A stretch of DNA of 64,000 nt from Isoetes taiwanensis (GCA_021234155.1 JAJEKV010000002.1:29449115-29513114); one strand, 5' to 3'. Counted from the first letter of the stretch, positions 12,486 to 25,110 are shown. Made by a program: numbers and translations. The notes: generated by a model not told the origin, from the letters alone.

Positions 12486-13246
12486 CTTGTAACTTCTCAG
12501 TTAGCTCCGTCAGTTTTGAGAGTGTAGACATCTTCCCATCTCCAGAAAACCTTATATGTTCTAGCATAACAGAAACAAAAAATGACAAGGGTGGGAGAAG
12601 CTCGATACCTGCAGCCAAACAACATGACATTAGCATATTTATGGTAATGCATGAAGGGCCAAAAGGTACAATGAGGCTTCTCGGGTTTTCACATTTCAGC
12701 CCTTGTAACTTTTTGCCCTGTATATGTAACAAAAAAAGTATTTAAAGATGGGCTTATAAGAGTCATAATACTCTTATGAATTAGATAAGAAATTGGAAAA
12801 TAATTTGAAACCTAGAACCTGTTGTGCACTTATAGCTCGTGTGTTAAATTAGATGGCACTGCACAAGCCATCAGTTGATCTTTTCCTATTCTGGAGAAGC
12901 GTTTGTTTTATTGTATATCAAATGGATACCTGATTGTCCTCTTGTTCAGAGTTAAAATTATCCTCTTGATATGTTTCAGGGATGGAGAGTTCAACATCGG
13001 CATTTTGTAAACATCCTTAACATTTTGCCTAGGATTGCCAGAACCAAGTTTCTTACTGCCTAAAGCAATCTTGGTATCATTGTGGAGCCGTTTCTGCCCA
13101 TTTCCGTTCTTAAGATCAGCCATGAACTCTTGATATTCTGAATCAGACAGATAGGCAAGGAATTCAGCTTGCAGGAGTTCTTCTCTCAAGGCTTCTCCGT
13201 CTGAGTTAGACGAATATGAGTCCAGGTCTGAGTCCATACTCACCAT
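12486..13246 (-). CDS. Unidentified multi-exon gene, 5' exons
   Basis: The first exon (13246 down to 12930) opens with ATG and an acidic, Ser-rich N-terminus (MVSMDSDLDSYSSNSDGEA, then LREELLQAEFLAYLSDSEYQ). It ends at CAATCAG before a GTATCC donor. Near 13009-13011 the frame breaks at a three-base homopolymer; past it the other frame continues naturally as ADVELSIPETYQEDNFN and stays acidic to the donor. A further exon region (12717 to 12486) follows a TATACAG acceptor and reads GKKLQGLKCENPRSL, then IELLPPLSFFVSVML and STLSKLTELTEKLQ before a GTGTGAC donor. A 63-base intron may lie inside it, ending TTGGCTGCAG. I do not recognise the family. The one-base break could be an assembly error, so the gene may be intact. 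Further exons are not seen. Confidence 0.45.
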
Positions 13247-13921
13247 TTCAACTAAATTGGGAGCCCTAAAATTTCATGTGTGTCTACATTATGACTAGGA
13301 AAAAGCATCTCAGCAAAATCCGATCTTTTTGTGCTTACCAAGATATCTTCTATGCAGGTTAAATAAAAAAGCCAAAACTAGGTATCACACAGAAACATAC
13401 CATATTTGGAAAAGTGAAAAATGGTGCCAAGTAAATGCAGAATCCATAGCTTGTCGCATTCACCTTGTGCCAAAGCAGATGGGCCAGAGATCTGTAGGGC
13501 AAAATCCGTCCTCCATATCTCGGAATTAGGGTTTTAGCACAGCTATGAAATCGTGAGAAAGAGATAAGGTTAAAAAAATATATATTTTTACAAAAAAACC
13601 CTTAAAGGAGAACTTAGATATTACTTTACAACATGTATACATTAAGATTGAGTTGGGCTATAATGCAAACCTGGATCTATAAATTCTTTATGGTGTATAG
13701 ATAAACACATGTAACGCCCTAGACATGAGCAGATGGGTAGTTATGAGCGAAAAGATATTATAAGGTCTCTAATAAGTTATAGAGGAAATTGATTAAAAAT
13801 GCAGCCATATATCCCCTAATAATGTAGATGTATCATGTATACTGGTGAAAACTCCAAATAAAGATGTAGGTCGTCGGTCTATTTTGGTGTCATATATAAT
13901 TTCTTTAAAAACTAGCAACAA

Positions 13922-14071
13922 CAAGAAGAAGAAGAAGAAGAAGAAGAAGAAGAAGAAGAAGAAGAAGAAGAAGAAGAAGAAGAAGAAGAAGAAGAAGAAG
14001 AAGAAGAAGAAGAAGAAGAAGAAGAAGAAGAAGAAGAAGAAGAAGAAGAAGAAGAAGAAGAAGAAGAAGAA
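13922..14071. repeat. (AAG)n microsatellite, about 50 units
   Basis: Uninterrupted AAG repeats of about 150 bases. The poly-Lys, poly-Leu and poly-Phe frames across it are artefacts of the repeat. Confidence 0.97.
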
Positions 14072-14079
14072 TTTGTTGG

Positions 14080-15715
14080 TGAGGCAAATTAATTCAGTGA
14101 AAAATGAGTGTTTGACCTCATATGCACAGTATGAGTACAAAAACATAAGATCTTTCTTATATGGGCATGTAACTATGTCCTAACAAGGTACCTCCAATGG
14201 TTTGCCATGGGAAATTGCAATACCATTAGACCTTAGGTTGAAGGTGTAGAATACAAGACAAAAATAAAATGGTCCACGTTCCATTACCAAAGATAGCTTT
14301 TATTTTTAAGTCTCACATTCTGGGCTAAAAAGAGCCTAGTTAGCAATGCTACAGTTAGAAATAATTTCACCTAAGGTGGTGTGTTGGTGGAGTAATGGCA
14401 TTAAATGATATGGCATGTGCAATAATTGCTTTGGCCTTGGTAAGGATAAGATAATTTATTTTAGCCTACTACATTGTTTATATTTCGTACCAACTTTCTT
14501 ATATGCTTTAGTTTTGGTCAATGGGGCCAATAATAGTAATGGAAAGTTTAATATTTTCCTTGACTAGATTATGGTTGATGATACGTTGTATGTTCCTTGT
14601 ATTTCTAAGTGGTATATGGTTCCTTTATGATGGTTGTACCGGCAGGCTTGACTTGTGCCTGGCTGACACAAGGTAATGGGAAGATTGGGTTTATGTGCAT
14701 AACATTGCCATTTCGGTGGCATCCAAAATTAAATGTGCCGTCACACATTAACATTGCTTTTTAGCTCTTGTGCTTCACGTATAGTGGAGTTTTTGGCGGG
14801 GAGAAAAGTGCCACTGCCGCTTGCTCATCCGTCTGTGAAGCATTGGTGTTACTCCTTCGGATAATCTGTGGTTGCATCAGCAGGATAGCTATGCTAAGGG
14901 GCGTCTATGACAGAAACCCTAGCAAGAAAAACAAGGGACCGAGTTCTGGTGGTTTCTCGGCAAGAAAGATTGACAAAACCAGCTTCAATAAGAGGCCCAA
15001 CACTGGCGGAAATATGACGAATATGATAAGAGGTGGAACTTCAAATCAGGTCTGCATGATTGCTCATAAGTTTTATCTCTGATTTTTTCTAAAAATACTC
15101 AGGGTACAGCCAAACCTCCATTGATTATGGCTAACTTTCTGCAAAAATATAGTCTGATATGTGTTGTAGTTTATTTATAGACCTTCTATTTGAGGATCAT
15201 ATTGGAATAAGCTTATTTAAGACAGACTCTCTATTGCATGGCCTACAATAGGTCCAATCTAAAAACAGGGGGTTCATTTTTGCTGGCTGCCTTAGTATTT
15301 AACAAAATGGTCGTAGGCTATAATACAGGTCGCAGGTTGAACGGGCTTTGGAAAAAGCTTAGGCCGACTAGTCAATATCTGCATTTTTACTAGTTCTTCC
15401 CATACTTGCCTATTTTGCTGACCTTGTCGTGATATACAATATTTGAGAAAAAGTAGTATGGGTGATGGTCTGTTGAACTTGCTGATTAACAGGACCAAAT
15501 AAGAAAGATCTGATATGAATGAGCACTGACTTATCCCAGGGTTGAACTCCAAACTAAGTAATGGGTAAGATGAACAAAGTACTTTATCTGAAGCCTTTGT
15601 CTGATCAGGAAGGTTATGATATTTCTTGCTTAACTAAGGTAAGAAGATCTTACTTATGACTTGAACCAGATACTGTGCTGATAGGTAAGGCAGTATACTA
15701 ACGGTATTTTGTGGT
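14080..15715. other. Intergenic with one weak coding candidate
   Basis: A + strand frame at 14768-15082 contains MLRGVYDRNPSKKNKGPSSG, then a basic Ser/Gly/Asn-rich stretch ending GGTSNQ directly before GTCTGC, which could be a donor. It could be a short first exon, but I cannot name a family. Nothing else is supported. Confidence 0.25.
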
Positions 15716-15718
15716 TTC

Positions 15719-15766
15719 AAGAAGAAGAAGAAGAAGAAGAAGAAGAAGAAGAAGAAGAAGAAGAAG
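15719..15766. repeat. (AAG)n microsatellite
   Basis: About 15 AAG units, followed at once by GGGAATATTCTCTTTG. This junction resembles the (AAG)n-GAATATTC junctions of the 2.96-kb units further on. Confidence 0.95.
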
Positions 15767-16358
15767 GGAATATTCTCTTTGGATCTTCAATTGGTTGGCA
15801 TTTCTAAAGAAGAAGACCATATGCAATTTAAGAGGTCTTATTTGCCCATTTATTTAGTTTCCAATGTATTTGGGGTCTAATGATCTAAGTATAAACAACA
15901 AGAGTTGTAAAATGATGTATATTGTTATGGTTCATGGAGAAGCAAAGTTGTGAAAAACTTAATTTATGTAGAACATTTTACCTGAAGTGGATACAGTTAA
16001 AATATTTTACCTCAATGGTTGTTGTGTACAGAAAACACTAGAGCTTGACTTGCTATATGAAGGGAATATTCTCTTTGGATCTTCAATTGGTTGGCATTTC
16101 TAAAGAAGAAGACCATATGCAATTTAAGAGGTCTTATTTGCCCATTTATTTAGTTTCCAATGTATTTGGGGTCTAATGATCTAAGTATAAACAACAAGAG
16201 TTGTAAAATGATGTATATTGTTATGGTTCATGGAGAAGCAAAGTTGTGAAAAACTTAATTTATGTAGAACATTTTACCTGAAGTGGATACAGTTAAAATA
16301 TTTTACCTCAATGGTTGTTGTGTACAGAAAACACTAGAGCTTGACTTGCTATTTCGTG
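15763..16358. repeat. 296-bp tandem duplication
   Basis: The segment starting GAAGGGAATATTCTC at 15763 repeats almost exactly from 16059, giving a 296-base period. Both copies run through GAGCTTGACTTGCTAT. No coding potential seen. Confidence 0.9.
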
Positions 16359-16426
16359 AGTTAAAATATTTTACCTCAATGGTTGTTGTGTACAGAAAAC
16401 ACTAGAGCTTGACTTGCTATTTCGTG
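16291..16426. repeat. 68-bp tandem duplication at the end of the 296-bp repeat
   Basis: AGTTAAAATATTTTACCTCA through TTGCTATTTCGTG occurs at 16291-16358 and again at 16359-16426. This is a second, smaller duplication at the end of the larger one. Confidence 0.9.
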
Positions 16427-16519
16427 AGACGAATGGATACGAAATATTATATGAGGTTTAATGGCTTTACAAGTGATGTTCATATTCCAATGGTGACACA
16501 ACAAAATGATTTTGGACTA

Positions 16520-16717
16520 TATTCAATAAAAGAGAAGGCTTACTACAAAATTTGAAACCCTTATGTTAAATGTGGACCCCATGAAAAATTATGTTACGAT
16601 CTAGGATGTGCTTTTAATAGCTTTGTATGGCAAAAGCTAACTAGTTTACAAAAAGCAAAGTATGGCAAAATCCTTTATATGCTTGGTGTAGTTGCGGCAA
16701 TAAGCAAAATCCCTTTA
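16520..16717. repeat. 198-bp dispersed repeat, copy 1
   Basis: Apparently identical to 19802-19999 over 198 bases, starting TATTCAATAAAAGAGAAGGC and ending AGCAAAATCCCTTTA. The flanks differ, so the block has sharp boundaries. Confidence 0.9.
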
Positions 16718-17228
16718 GCCGCAATCCATTGTTACGATTTATTGCCACGTGTATTTTTAAGATAATCTACTCCGTCAAAGCTCAACCCTTGCAAACACCT
16801 GGATCCGGCAGACCACAGCGAGCTACAGCCGACTGCCTCATTTCTGCTGCTCCGATCTACTACTCTAAAAGGCGACCGCTCTGAAGCTTTTGGTCTCTGA
16901 GATAAGAAATCATTTCAGTGATTTCTTATATTTGCAGTATGATTTTAAGGAAACAGGGGTTTCAAGCTGGGTATTGCTGAGTAGTGGAGGAGGGCGGAAC
17001 CACATACAGAAAGGTAGAGCTTGAATCCGTTTATTTTGAATTGGGTTTTTTTTTCTCTGTTTTTTGTTCTGAGCTTGGTTAAAAAAACCAGGGTGCGAAG
17101 CCAGTAGCAGAGGCAGTGAAGCACCTTGGTTCATAGAAATAGCATAACCTAAGCTTTTTTTTCTTGAGTTTTCCGACGAGTTTCAGAAACTCGTCCGCCT
17201 TTGCCCTTTATTAGTCTGTTCTGTTACC

Positions 17229-17791
17229 GTGAGAAGAAACTGCTTTTTTTCTGCCCATTCTGGTTCAACTCCTGAAACTCTGTCTACTCCTTCTGATAGT
17301 AACAGCGGCAATGAGATGTCTAATAAAGATGCAAGAGCTGGGGAATTAAATCCTCCTAAGAGTGAACCAGAAGTCCAGAGTACAAATCAAAGTGAATGCC
17401 CTGTTACCAATGTGGTTTCGAAAGCACAACCGACTCCCTTTTCAAACCAACTTGATCCCAGTATGGAACCCAAACGAGCAGAAAGTTAAGTACATTGCTA
17501 TATTCTTACAGTGAGGGTAAGTCCTATGAAATAAAATCTCTTAGAAGTAGATAGGGCTTAAAATATGTTAATGTTGTTGTTTCTGCTTCGGTTTTTGCAT
17601 AATGCCTAGCATTCTGCAGCTAATTTATTATTGTAACAGCGCAATTCTATACTTGGAAAAATTGGAGATTAATCCATTTGCTTACGTCAGGTTGTTACAG
17701 GATACTTGCAAATCGGCAATCTGCACAACATTCTCGTGTAAGGAAATTGCAATACATAGCTGAACTTGAAAGAAGTGTCAATGCCCTTCAG
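17229..17791 (+). pseudogene. bZIP transcription factor fragment, group E (bZIP34/61-like)
   Basis: Two exon-like blocks. The first ends at 17485; its frame is rich in Ser, Pro and Thr (STPETLSTPSDSNSGNE) and finishes SMEPKRAE, the usual lead-in to a bZIP basic region. The second (17701-17791), between TTACAG and GTATAAG, encodes RILANRQSAQHSRVRKLQYI followed by AELERSVNALQ. It carries the bZIP N-x7-R signature and the RVRKLQYI-ELERSV sequence typical of the plant bZIP34/61 group, which are nuclear DNA-binding factors. One usually basic position in QSAQRSR is His. Joining in phase needs AAAG|TTAAGT as donor, so the +1 base is T instead of G. The remaining leucine zipper and the N-terminal exons are not found between 16 and 19.3 kb. 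It is probably a decayed copy; the family call is strong, the functional state doubtful. Confidence 0.72.
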
Positions 17792-17799
17792 GTATAAGC

Positions 17800-19300
17800 A
17801 CTAGTTTTTGTTATTTATGTAGGTTTTCTTTCAATCATAGCTATGAACTGCTAACTATGCAACTTTGAAGATGGAGAACAATCAGAAGAGGAAAATACTC
17901 TAATAGGTTCAGTGGATTTGTAATGTAGTTGCTGTATGGAACCAAACCAATTCCTTTTCTGAACCGGTAAAGATGAATTTTCAGAGCTAAACAAGCTTTT
18001 TTGAGCACATGTCTGTTGTCATGACAGCTCAATGGAGGACATAACTGCGGTCTTCCTACTGACCAATTAGGAATAGCATTAGCCCACACTCTATTTAGCA
18101 TTTCTAAGCCGTGACATGATTGTCTAAAGTTTGCATATTCCACCATTTTGCTGCTGATATGGTTATTTGATGCTATGGCTCAGCTACAGCGCTCGCCCTC
18201 CATCATGCTTTCTTTTGGCCATGGAGCTTTAGAGCCATGGAGCTTTGGAATGGTTCGTTTTTTTGCATTTCTTACCTTTCTGCTTAGTTTCTTCGTGTGA
18301 TCTTCTGCCTGCCATAACCCATTTTGTTATTTGCATTTTTTCCAGAGATGCCGCTGGATTTGAGCGTTTGTTTTTGTCAGATATATGGTGCAAAGGGCTG
18401 ACCAGGCTTCCAGCTCCAAGTGCGTATTCTTAAAGGCCAGATTTAGATTTCTGAGCTAAATAGGCAAACGTTTGGATGGCTGCAGGAAAGCTCGAAGGGG
18501 GCTCAACCCTGCGCCCACTTTTGTCTGCCTTCACAATCTTTTTGCTGCTTTGTTTTTCCCCTACAATCCCCTGCCACGACGATTTTGCCCCCAAGGTTAA
18601 ACTTTTTCTTCAGCTTGAAGAAAGCGATGCAGAGATAAGACTTGACAAAGGTTGTTTTGTTTGTTTCTGCTTCCAAGCCAGAGGTGATGCATCCTTCCTC
18701 AAGCCCTGCATAGATTTCAGACATTTCTTCTACTGTTTTGCAGTCTTGAGTGATTAGATTATAGTCCTTTTCCGGAAGTACTTTGTATTGCATTGTGTAT
18801 CAGGCCAGATGGGCTAAAATTCCATAAGCATTAAACATTTCTGAATTGCACACGGGTTTTCCATGTTTTCATGTAAATGCAGTGAAATCGTAGTGCTTTT
18901 CTAACAAATCTACAGATTATTCTCTGTGATGTTGAAGTTTTTGTAGCCAGTTCAATTGCTAACCCTTTTTTTTAATGTACTTATTTTGCAGGATGGGTAG
19001 TAAAGATAAGTCCGTTTCCCCCAAGCTGCTACAGAGTTTGGATGCAAGGAAAAGAAACCTGTCATGGATCTTTGGGCTGCTGCATTGTGCATTTTCTTTT
19101 ATCTTCTTGGCTTTTGGCAAACCTGTAGTAGATGATACAACAAAATTAGCAATCTCAGACTGTGGAAGTACTCCTACTACATTAGATTTTTCAGCCCACC
19201 ACACTTCTTCTAGATCCGGAGAAGAAACCGTGGATAAAGCCATCGAACCATGCAGCCTGCAATATAGTGAATATACACCGGAATAACAAATGGCATAAAT
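17800..19300. other. Downstream of the bZIP fragment, unassigned frames
   Basis: A + strand frame at 18975-19286 follows a TTTTGCAG and reads MGSKDKSVSPKLLQSLDARK and onward to a stop. Another short one is at 18476-18757. Neither contains the expected bZIP zipper or any family I know. They could be exons or chance frames. Confidence 0.25.
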
Positions 19301-19768
19301 TGCATTCTTAAAATGTGATCCTTCAATTGTAGCTTGAAACGTTGCTTAATGAGAAACCCAGATTAGCTTCAGATATAAGTACGATTTACATGTTTACAAA
19401 CCCATGTCCAATGCTTCTATTATAACTTGCGTGGCCATAGTCATAGTGTCATTTTTAATGTCGTAGATCAATGTCCATAGCACAAGTCAAGATCGCAGAT
19501 ACTTCTGATATTTGCAAATAATTTTTTAGTGTGGTTTAATCATCCATGCTATTGCCAGTTGCAACATGTATGAACAATGTTGCTAGAAACAAACATATCT
19601 AAAACAAAGACTGTAGTACTTAATGAAAAAAAATCTTCTTCGCATGCTTAGGAACATATTTTGTAATGTTTAACTTACACAAATTCATTACTAAGCGAAG
19701 AACCATAATCAAATGTTGGACATTAACAGCGGATCTATTCACACAGGTTTGGAACCAAAGAAATGTTT

Positions 19769-19801
19769 GCGGCGGCCTTGGCCGCCGCGATAAATTTCTT
19801 G
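19769..19801. repeat. GC-rich palindrome next to the 198-bp repeat
   Basis: Arms GCGGCGGCC and GGCCGCCGC around TT, then GATAAATTTCTTG. The same AAATTTATCGCGGCGG unit occurs at 57555-57570 and 30614-30629. It stops immediately before the 198-bp block. Confidence 0.7.
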
Positions 19802-19999
19802 TATTCAATAAAAGAGAAGGCTTACTACAAAATTTGAAACCCTTATGTTAAATGTGGACCCCATGAAAAATTATGTTACGATCTAGGATGTGCTTTTAAT
19901 AGCTTTGTATGGCAAAAGCTAACTAGTTTACAAAAAGCAAAGTATGGCAAAATCCTTTATATGCTTGGTGTAGTTGCGGCAATAAGCAAAATCCCTTTA
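19802..19999. repeat. 198-bp dispersed repeat, copy 2
   Basis: Copy of 16520-16717 in the same orientation. After it, the phrase TTTATATGCTTG recurs twice more within 40 bases. Confidence 0.9.
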
Positions 20000-22055
20000 T
20001 ATGCTTGAAGAAGTGGCGGCAAGCCCTTATATGCTTGGGGAAGCTTCTTCTAATGGTTGATAAAGCACTTTATCGAAAAGATGATGAAGGTTTTTCTTGT
20101 AATGCTTTGATGGATATGCCCTAAACCTAGGGTTTGCCTCTGTATAATGGACCAGGTGTTCCGAATGGCTAATGTAGCCGCATCTGCCTCAAAGGTAAAG
20201 AAGATCACAAATAGATGGGCCGGGTCTGCAAAATCATCTCAAGAACAGGAATACCGATGGCCGATTGTCTCTAACATGGCGTAATCGTTGCCGATTCAGA
20301 AGAGATTATATAAGCATTGGCAAATATGGCCCTTTATGCTTACAAGGGGTTCTCCAAAGACAAGCTGGTCCTAAATCCAGGTTATTGATTCTTGATTCTA
20401 GAGTCTTAATATGTTTGCAATCATAATCCCATCCTTCACGGTTTAAGAATTGGATGCAAAACTAGCTTGTCCATACGTAGATTGAAGCATAAAGCATAAA
20501 TGATGGATATAGCATTTGGAAATGCAAAATAAATGTTAAGCTTCCATAGCATCAAGTTTTTTCATATAAAACTCTGCAATAAACTTTGCGTGCATCTTTG
20601 AGACAAGTATGGCGGAATTTGTGAGTCGTGGCTAAGCTTAGACAAATTCGTTTGAAGCAAATATCGGATGGAAAATTTATGGTAGAGCATAATATAGTGA
20701 CCTACCGTAAACTCTTATTCAAGAAACTCGTATGCAGGTTGGTACTAATGCCTATGTTGTATCAAGTTTGCTTATATATATTGGATTTCAAAATTAGTCC
20801 GAACTAGTGAAGGTCTTCAAATAATACCTCAATTGAGAACCATTCGAATGCTACCATACAGCTACATTTTCAATATTTGGAAGCTACAAAATGGCTCTTG
20901 TTCTCATTATCAAAGGAATGGATGCTTCCATATTTACAAGGAACTCAATAAATGAAACGTCTGATTTTTGGAGCTGCTACATAAAGGTGTGAAAATGTTT
21001 TGCTTTTGTCAATCTTATGCAGCTATGTGGGATATTCTGTGTGGAGGAAATGCTAGTGTATAAACTAGTAAGTTGAATAACATAATATAGAAAGGACTCA
21101 CTTACGTTTGAGCTTGATTGCTTTAATTATGCAAGTTTCCGTAAAACATGTTAGCAAACTGTGTCACTTGAGAAAATTAGACTTGACACAGCTACTTTAG
21201 AATGGTATCTTGAATTAATAACTGAATATATTATATGATATGATGTAAAACAAATTTCTAAAGTGATCTATAAAGTGCTAAGGTTTAATTTTTGAAGCTA
21301 TATATGATTTTCAAAGGCAAAAATAATAATTTGAGGCCGATTTGGGAAGTTTAAATTGGCTTAAAAATAGATTATGCTATCTTGACACCAAGTTAACCAG
21401 CTAGATTTGGGACTAAGAAATTAGTTCTCCTCTAATGGGAAGGCTTGTGATCATTTGGGAAGTTCAGAATAACATATACTATTCCAGTTTTCTTTCTTGT
21501 TAATGTCTAGCTCAGGGCAAAAGGATACAATTGGTGATCAGCGATGAGCTGAGAGACCCAATGTACCTTTTGGCCCTTGCACATTTACCGTTTTCACGCT
21601 AATTGTGTATTGATTGGCTGCAGGTACGGGTTCTCTCCTCCAATTGTCTCTTATTTGCTGTTAGGGTTGGCGTTAACGTGGAGATGGAATTACTGGAAGC
21701 GTAACTAAAGCTACATTTATTTTGTAACTCTACTTTTTTCCTTGACACATAGATGAGAATAATTTACAGGAATACTTTATGTCTTTATTTTTATCATACA
21801 TAGGAATAATCTACAATAATATCTTATGTCTACATTTTATGTCTCTACTTTGATCATACATGGTTACAATCTACACATTTAATAGATCTTCTAAAATAAT
21901 GCTTTGCTACTTTACTATTCTATTTTCATATCTTTAGGTAATGTGCCTTCCAGTTGTGGCCTGGGTAACGCCAGGATGGATATGTGTTGGGTAATCTTTA
22001 CCTTGAACGAATACGGTTTAGTAAATTGTTTTTACTATAATCTGTTAGTAGTCCT
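20000..22055. other. Intergenic, no gene seen
   Basis: AT-rich, no frame with recognisable features. A small local duplication (GGAATAATCTACA, CTTATGTCTAC, ATCATACAT) lies at 21765-21865. Confidence 0.55.
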
Positions 22056-22058
22056 GGT

Positions 22059-22147
22059 GAAGAAGAAGAAGAAGAAGAAGAAGAAGAAGAAGAAGAAGAA
22101 GAAGAAGAAGAAGAAGAAGAAGAAGAAGAAGAAGAAGAAGAAGAAGA
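22059..22147. repeat. (AAG)n array before unit 1
   Basis: About 29 AAG units ending in AGAGAATATTCTCT, a 14-base palindrome that marks the start of each 2.96-kb unit. Confidence 0.95.
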
Positions 22148-25076
22148 GAATATTCTCTTTGAGTCTTCAAATCATTGATGCCTATAATTTTGACTTGTTA
22201 TGAACCTAATATGCAGTTGATAAAGAAGTTACATAGCTAATGGAGTATGAAGAATGGAGAATTTATCCATAGAGGAAAGACAACATGACATACTTTACAT
22301 GTTTTCAATTATAAGAGGTATGAGCCGAATTGTCTAAATGGTTTGGTATTAATCAAATATACGTGGGCATATGTGAAAAGCTAGTTGGAAAGTTAACAAA
22401 GTTATAAGATAAAATAGATTGGTATCATGCGAAGGCTTTTTGTAAAGGTGTAAGTGTAATAGGACTTAAAAAATAATATCTAATACTTGATATTTTTGTG
22501 GGGCCATCAATATTGTGGCATGGCAACGAGGGGCCATCCTTTTAAAGAAAAAATTGAGATATTTGTGGCATGGAATCGATTTTTAAGAAAGAGGGCACAT
22601 TAAATATTTGGGGCTCAAAAATCGATGATAACCAAAGAGCCGTTTTATCTATATTAATAGAGTTAGGTTATATGGTGCTTTTGCATATCATTTTTCGTAC
22701 ATGGCATGCCGAAGGCAGCGGCCTGATCAATAGATGGCATAAGCGGCATTGCTGATGACGATCCTATGAGCGGAATGATGCTGGGAATCTGGCATAAGAT
22801 CTGGGGCATACCGTATTCCACTATAAAAGTTCCGTTAGATCCGGGCCGTGGTGGAAGACCATCTAACAATAATAGATCAAGCTCCGGGCCGTGGTGGAAG
22901 ACCATCTAACAATAATAGATCAAGCTCGGTGGTCGTGGCGCTTCTAATCGGGTTAGTCTTTAAGGAAGCTTGATAGAATATATACCTTGCCTCCTCAGGA
23001 GCGATTTTTTAAAGATGAAAAACAGGATTTTCCCTTACATCTTAGTTACACTTTGAGGTATGCTTTATGTTATGGGTACCCTTATAAAATAACAGATATG
23101 ATAGAATACATGAATAGAGATCCTAAGTTCTTAGTGCTTGTTATAATGCATGTCTTAGATAAAGCAAGATTTTGCTGAATATTATGATATATTATGATCA
23201 AGGCAGGATCTTTGAACTAATGTGCGGCTTGGTAAATAGGTGATTAGGCTTCATGAAATGAATAAATATTAATCTTGCTCTATGGTGAATCAATTCCACA
23301 AGAGGAGAAAAAATATACAATGAGGCCGGATTTGCTTGTGGTTATGGTGATGAAGGTTGGTTAGAAGCTTGAGATTAATGATATAATGGGTATTTTATGG
23401 GCTGGAGGTATTAACAGATTGCTGATACAAGCATTAAATACAATAGTATCCCCGATTCTTAATAATGGATTTCCCTTCATTGTTGAGAAAGGACTAATTT
23501 AAATTCTGATTTTCTATGAACTTAGAGCTCTATTTGCTTGCACTAAACTATTCTAATATGAATAAGAATAGGTGAAGGGCGAAGAGCCATAGTATCTCAC
23601 TGCTTACCTGACGCCCCTTTCCTTATTACCATGTTTATGCTAATAGTGGTCTGTTTGGGTGCAGGTAACCGAGATACTATCTCCGATTTCTTATTTGTCT
23701 TCTTCATGCTGTCATTATTTGATGGATATGACGTTAAGAATATGTTCCAAGATCTGTAAAGGAGGTCGCCAGGTGAGATCCTTCCGTATTTGAACTATAG
23801 AAATGATGACAGTAAATGACTACCTTATGGTTGCATAAATATGATGGCTGGATAATATGATATGATAAACATGAAAAATGGTTGTGTATAGTAGGTTGAT
23901 AAAGCTTGATGATAAATATAATGAAAGATTTTGGTTATGAAAAATACTTGTGGTTGACTCATGATATATTGAGATAATGGAATAATGATACATCTGTTTT
24001 TGAGAAATCAGAAATTCTGTAAGACTAAATATTGAATGTGATTAATGAAGTTCTAAAATATTTGACTACAAATGCTAAATTTATCATGTTTAATAGTATA
24101 AAGGATGTTCTTGAGCAGATTTTCTGAAATATTTGACTACAAATGCGAAATTTATTATGTTTAACAGTATAAAGGAAGTTCTTAAGCAGAGTTAAATAGT
24201 GAAATATATCTGGTTAAATACATATACATTTTCTACCAAGGAAAAGCTTTAATGCTGTGGCTTGGGTTCTACCCTTGATGGATATGTGTGTTAAATTTAC
24301 ACCTTGAATGGAGCTATAAATTTACATTTATGTAATTGTAGTGTAAATCTAGGTGTAAATGTAAATAAGAAGAAAATGTGACTTCCATTAGTTAGAATCT
24401 TCTAACTAGCACAGTTATGCTTTACTTGGTTGATTCTCGTTCCTGTTCATTATGCATGTACAGGCTTATGGATCATGGATGTTACATCTGGTCTACGGTG
24501 TTTAAGTGCACATGATATCCTTTATTTGGTACTAATTTCTCTGCTGATGTAAAACAAAGAAGGTGGTGCATATTGCATCTCTTGGATGCTGGGATGATGG
24601 AAAACTTAGGACCCCTTGAACTATGGTGTCCAAGTCGTTACCAACCCGATTCCTTAGGATAATGGAGAGACTGGGGAAGCCTGAAGTATGTTGTCTAAGC
24701 TGACTTTCGAAAGGTGACTCATACATGCTGGAGATATCTCACAAGGGCATTTCGCCTGCAGGTCAGGGTAGCTTGTATATTATGATTTTTAAATAAGCAA
24801 AAGAGATTTATCACTGTTGGTGTTAGAAGACATTGTGCCTCTCTCTTCATTAAATGATAAGGATGTTGGACTAATGTGCCTCGTCCTACTTCAAATATAC
24901 TTATCGCATATTGTGCCTTTACTACTTGATCATGATGATCCATTTTACTAAAACATTCATAATACAAGTGTTCTTGGCTGTAAGGTAGTAGGGCCCTTCT
25001 TCCCATGGAGGAAGGGTCCTACTCCTTATACCCATGCCGCAGAAGTGCCCTACTACCCGAGGGAGGGTTGTGGGCG
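22148..25076. repeat. 2.96-kb tandem unit, copy 1
   Basis: Starts GAATATTCTCTTTGAGTCTT and ends GGAGGGTTGTGGGCG before the next AAG array. It contains a tandem duplication of about 40 bases (GTGGTGGAAGACCATCTAAC and following, near 22846-22926) and an AT-rich duplication (AAATATTTGACTACAAATGC at about 24056 and 24127). The longest frame reads LRYALCYGYPYKITDMIEYM within about 60 codons and matches no family I know. No reverse transcriptase, integrase or transposase motif is seen. Confidence 0.92.
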
Positions 25077-25110
25077 AAGAAGAAGAAGAAGAAGAAGAAG
25101 AAGAAGAAGA
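25077..25110. repeat. (AAG)n array between units 1 and 2
   Basis: About 11 AAG units, much shorter than the arrays before units 1 and 3. Confidence 0.95.

Noticed and set aside
13845-14183. Poly-Lys, poly-Leu and poly-Phe open frames
   Set aside because: They are translations of the (AAG)n microsatellite.
22987-23178. Short frame repeated in the 2.96-kb units as a possible conserved gene
   Set aside because: It is short, has no recognisable motif and its ends vary between copies; conservation follows from recent duplication.
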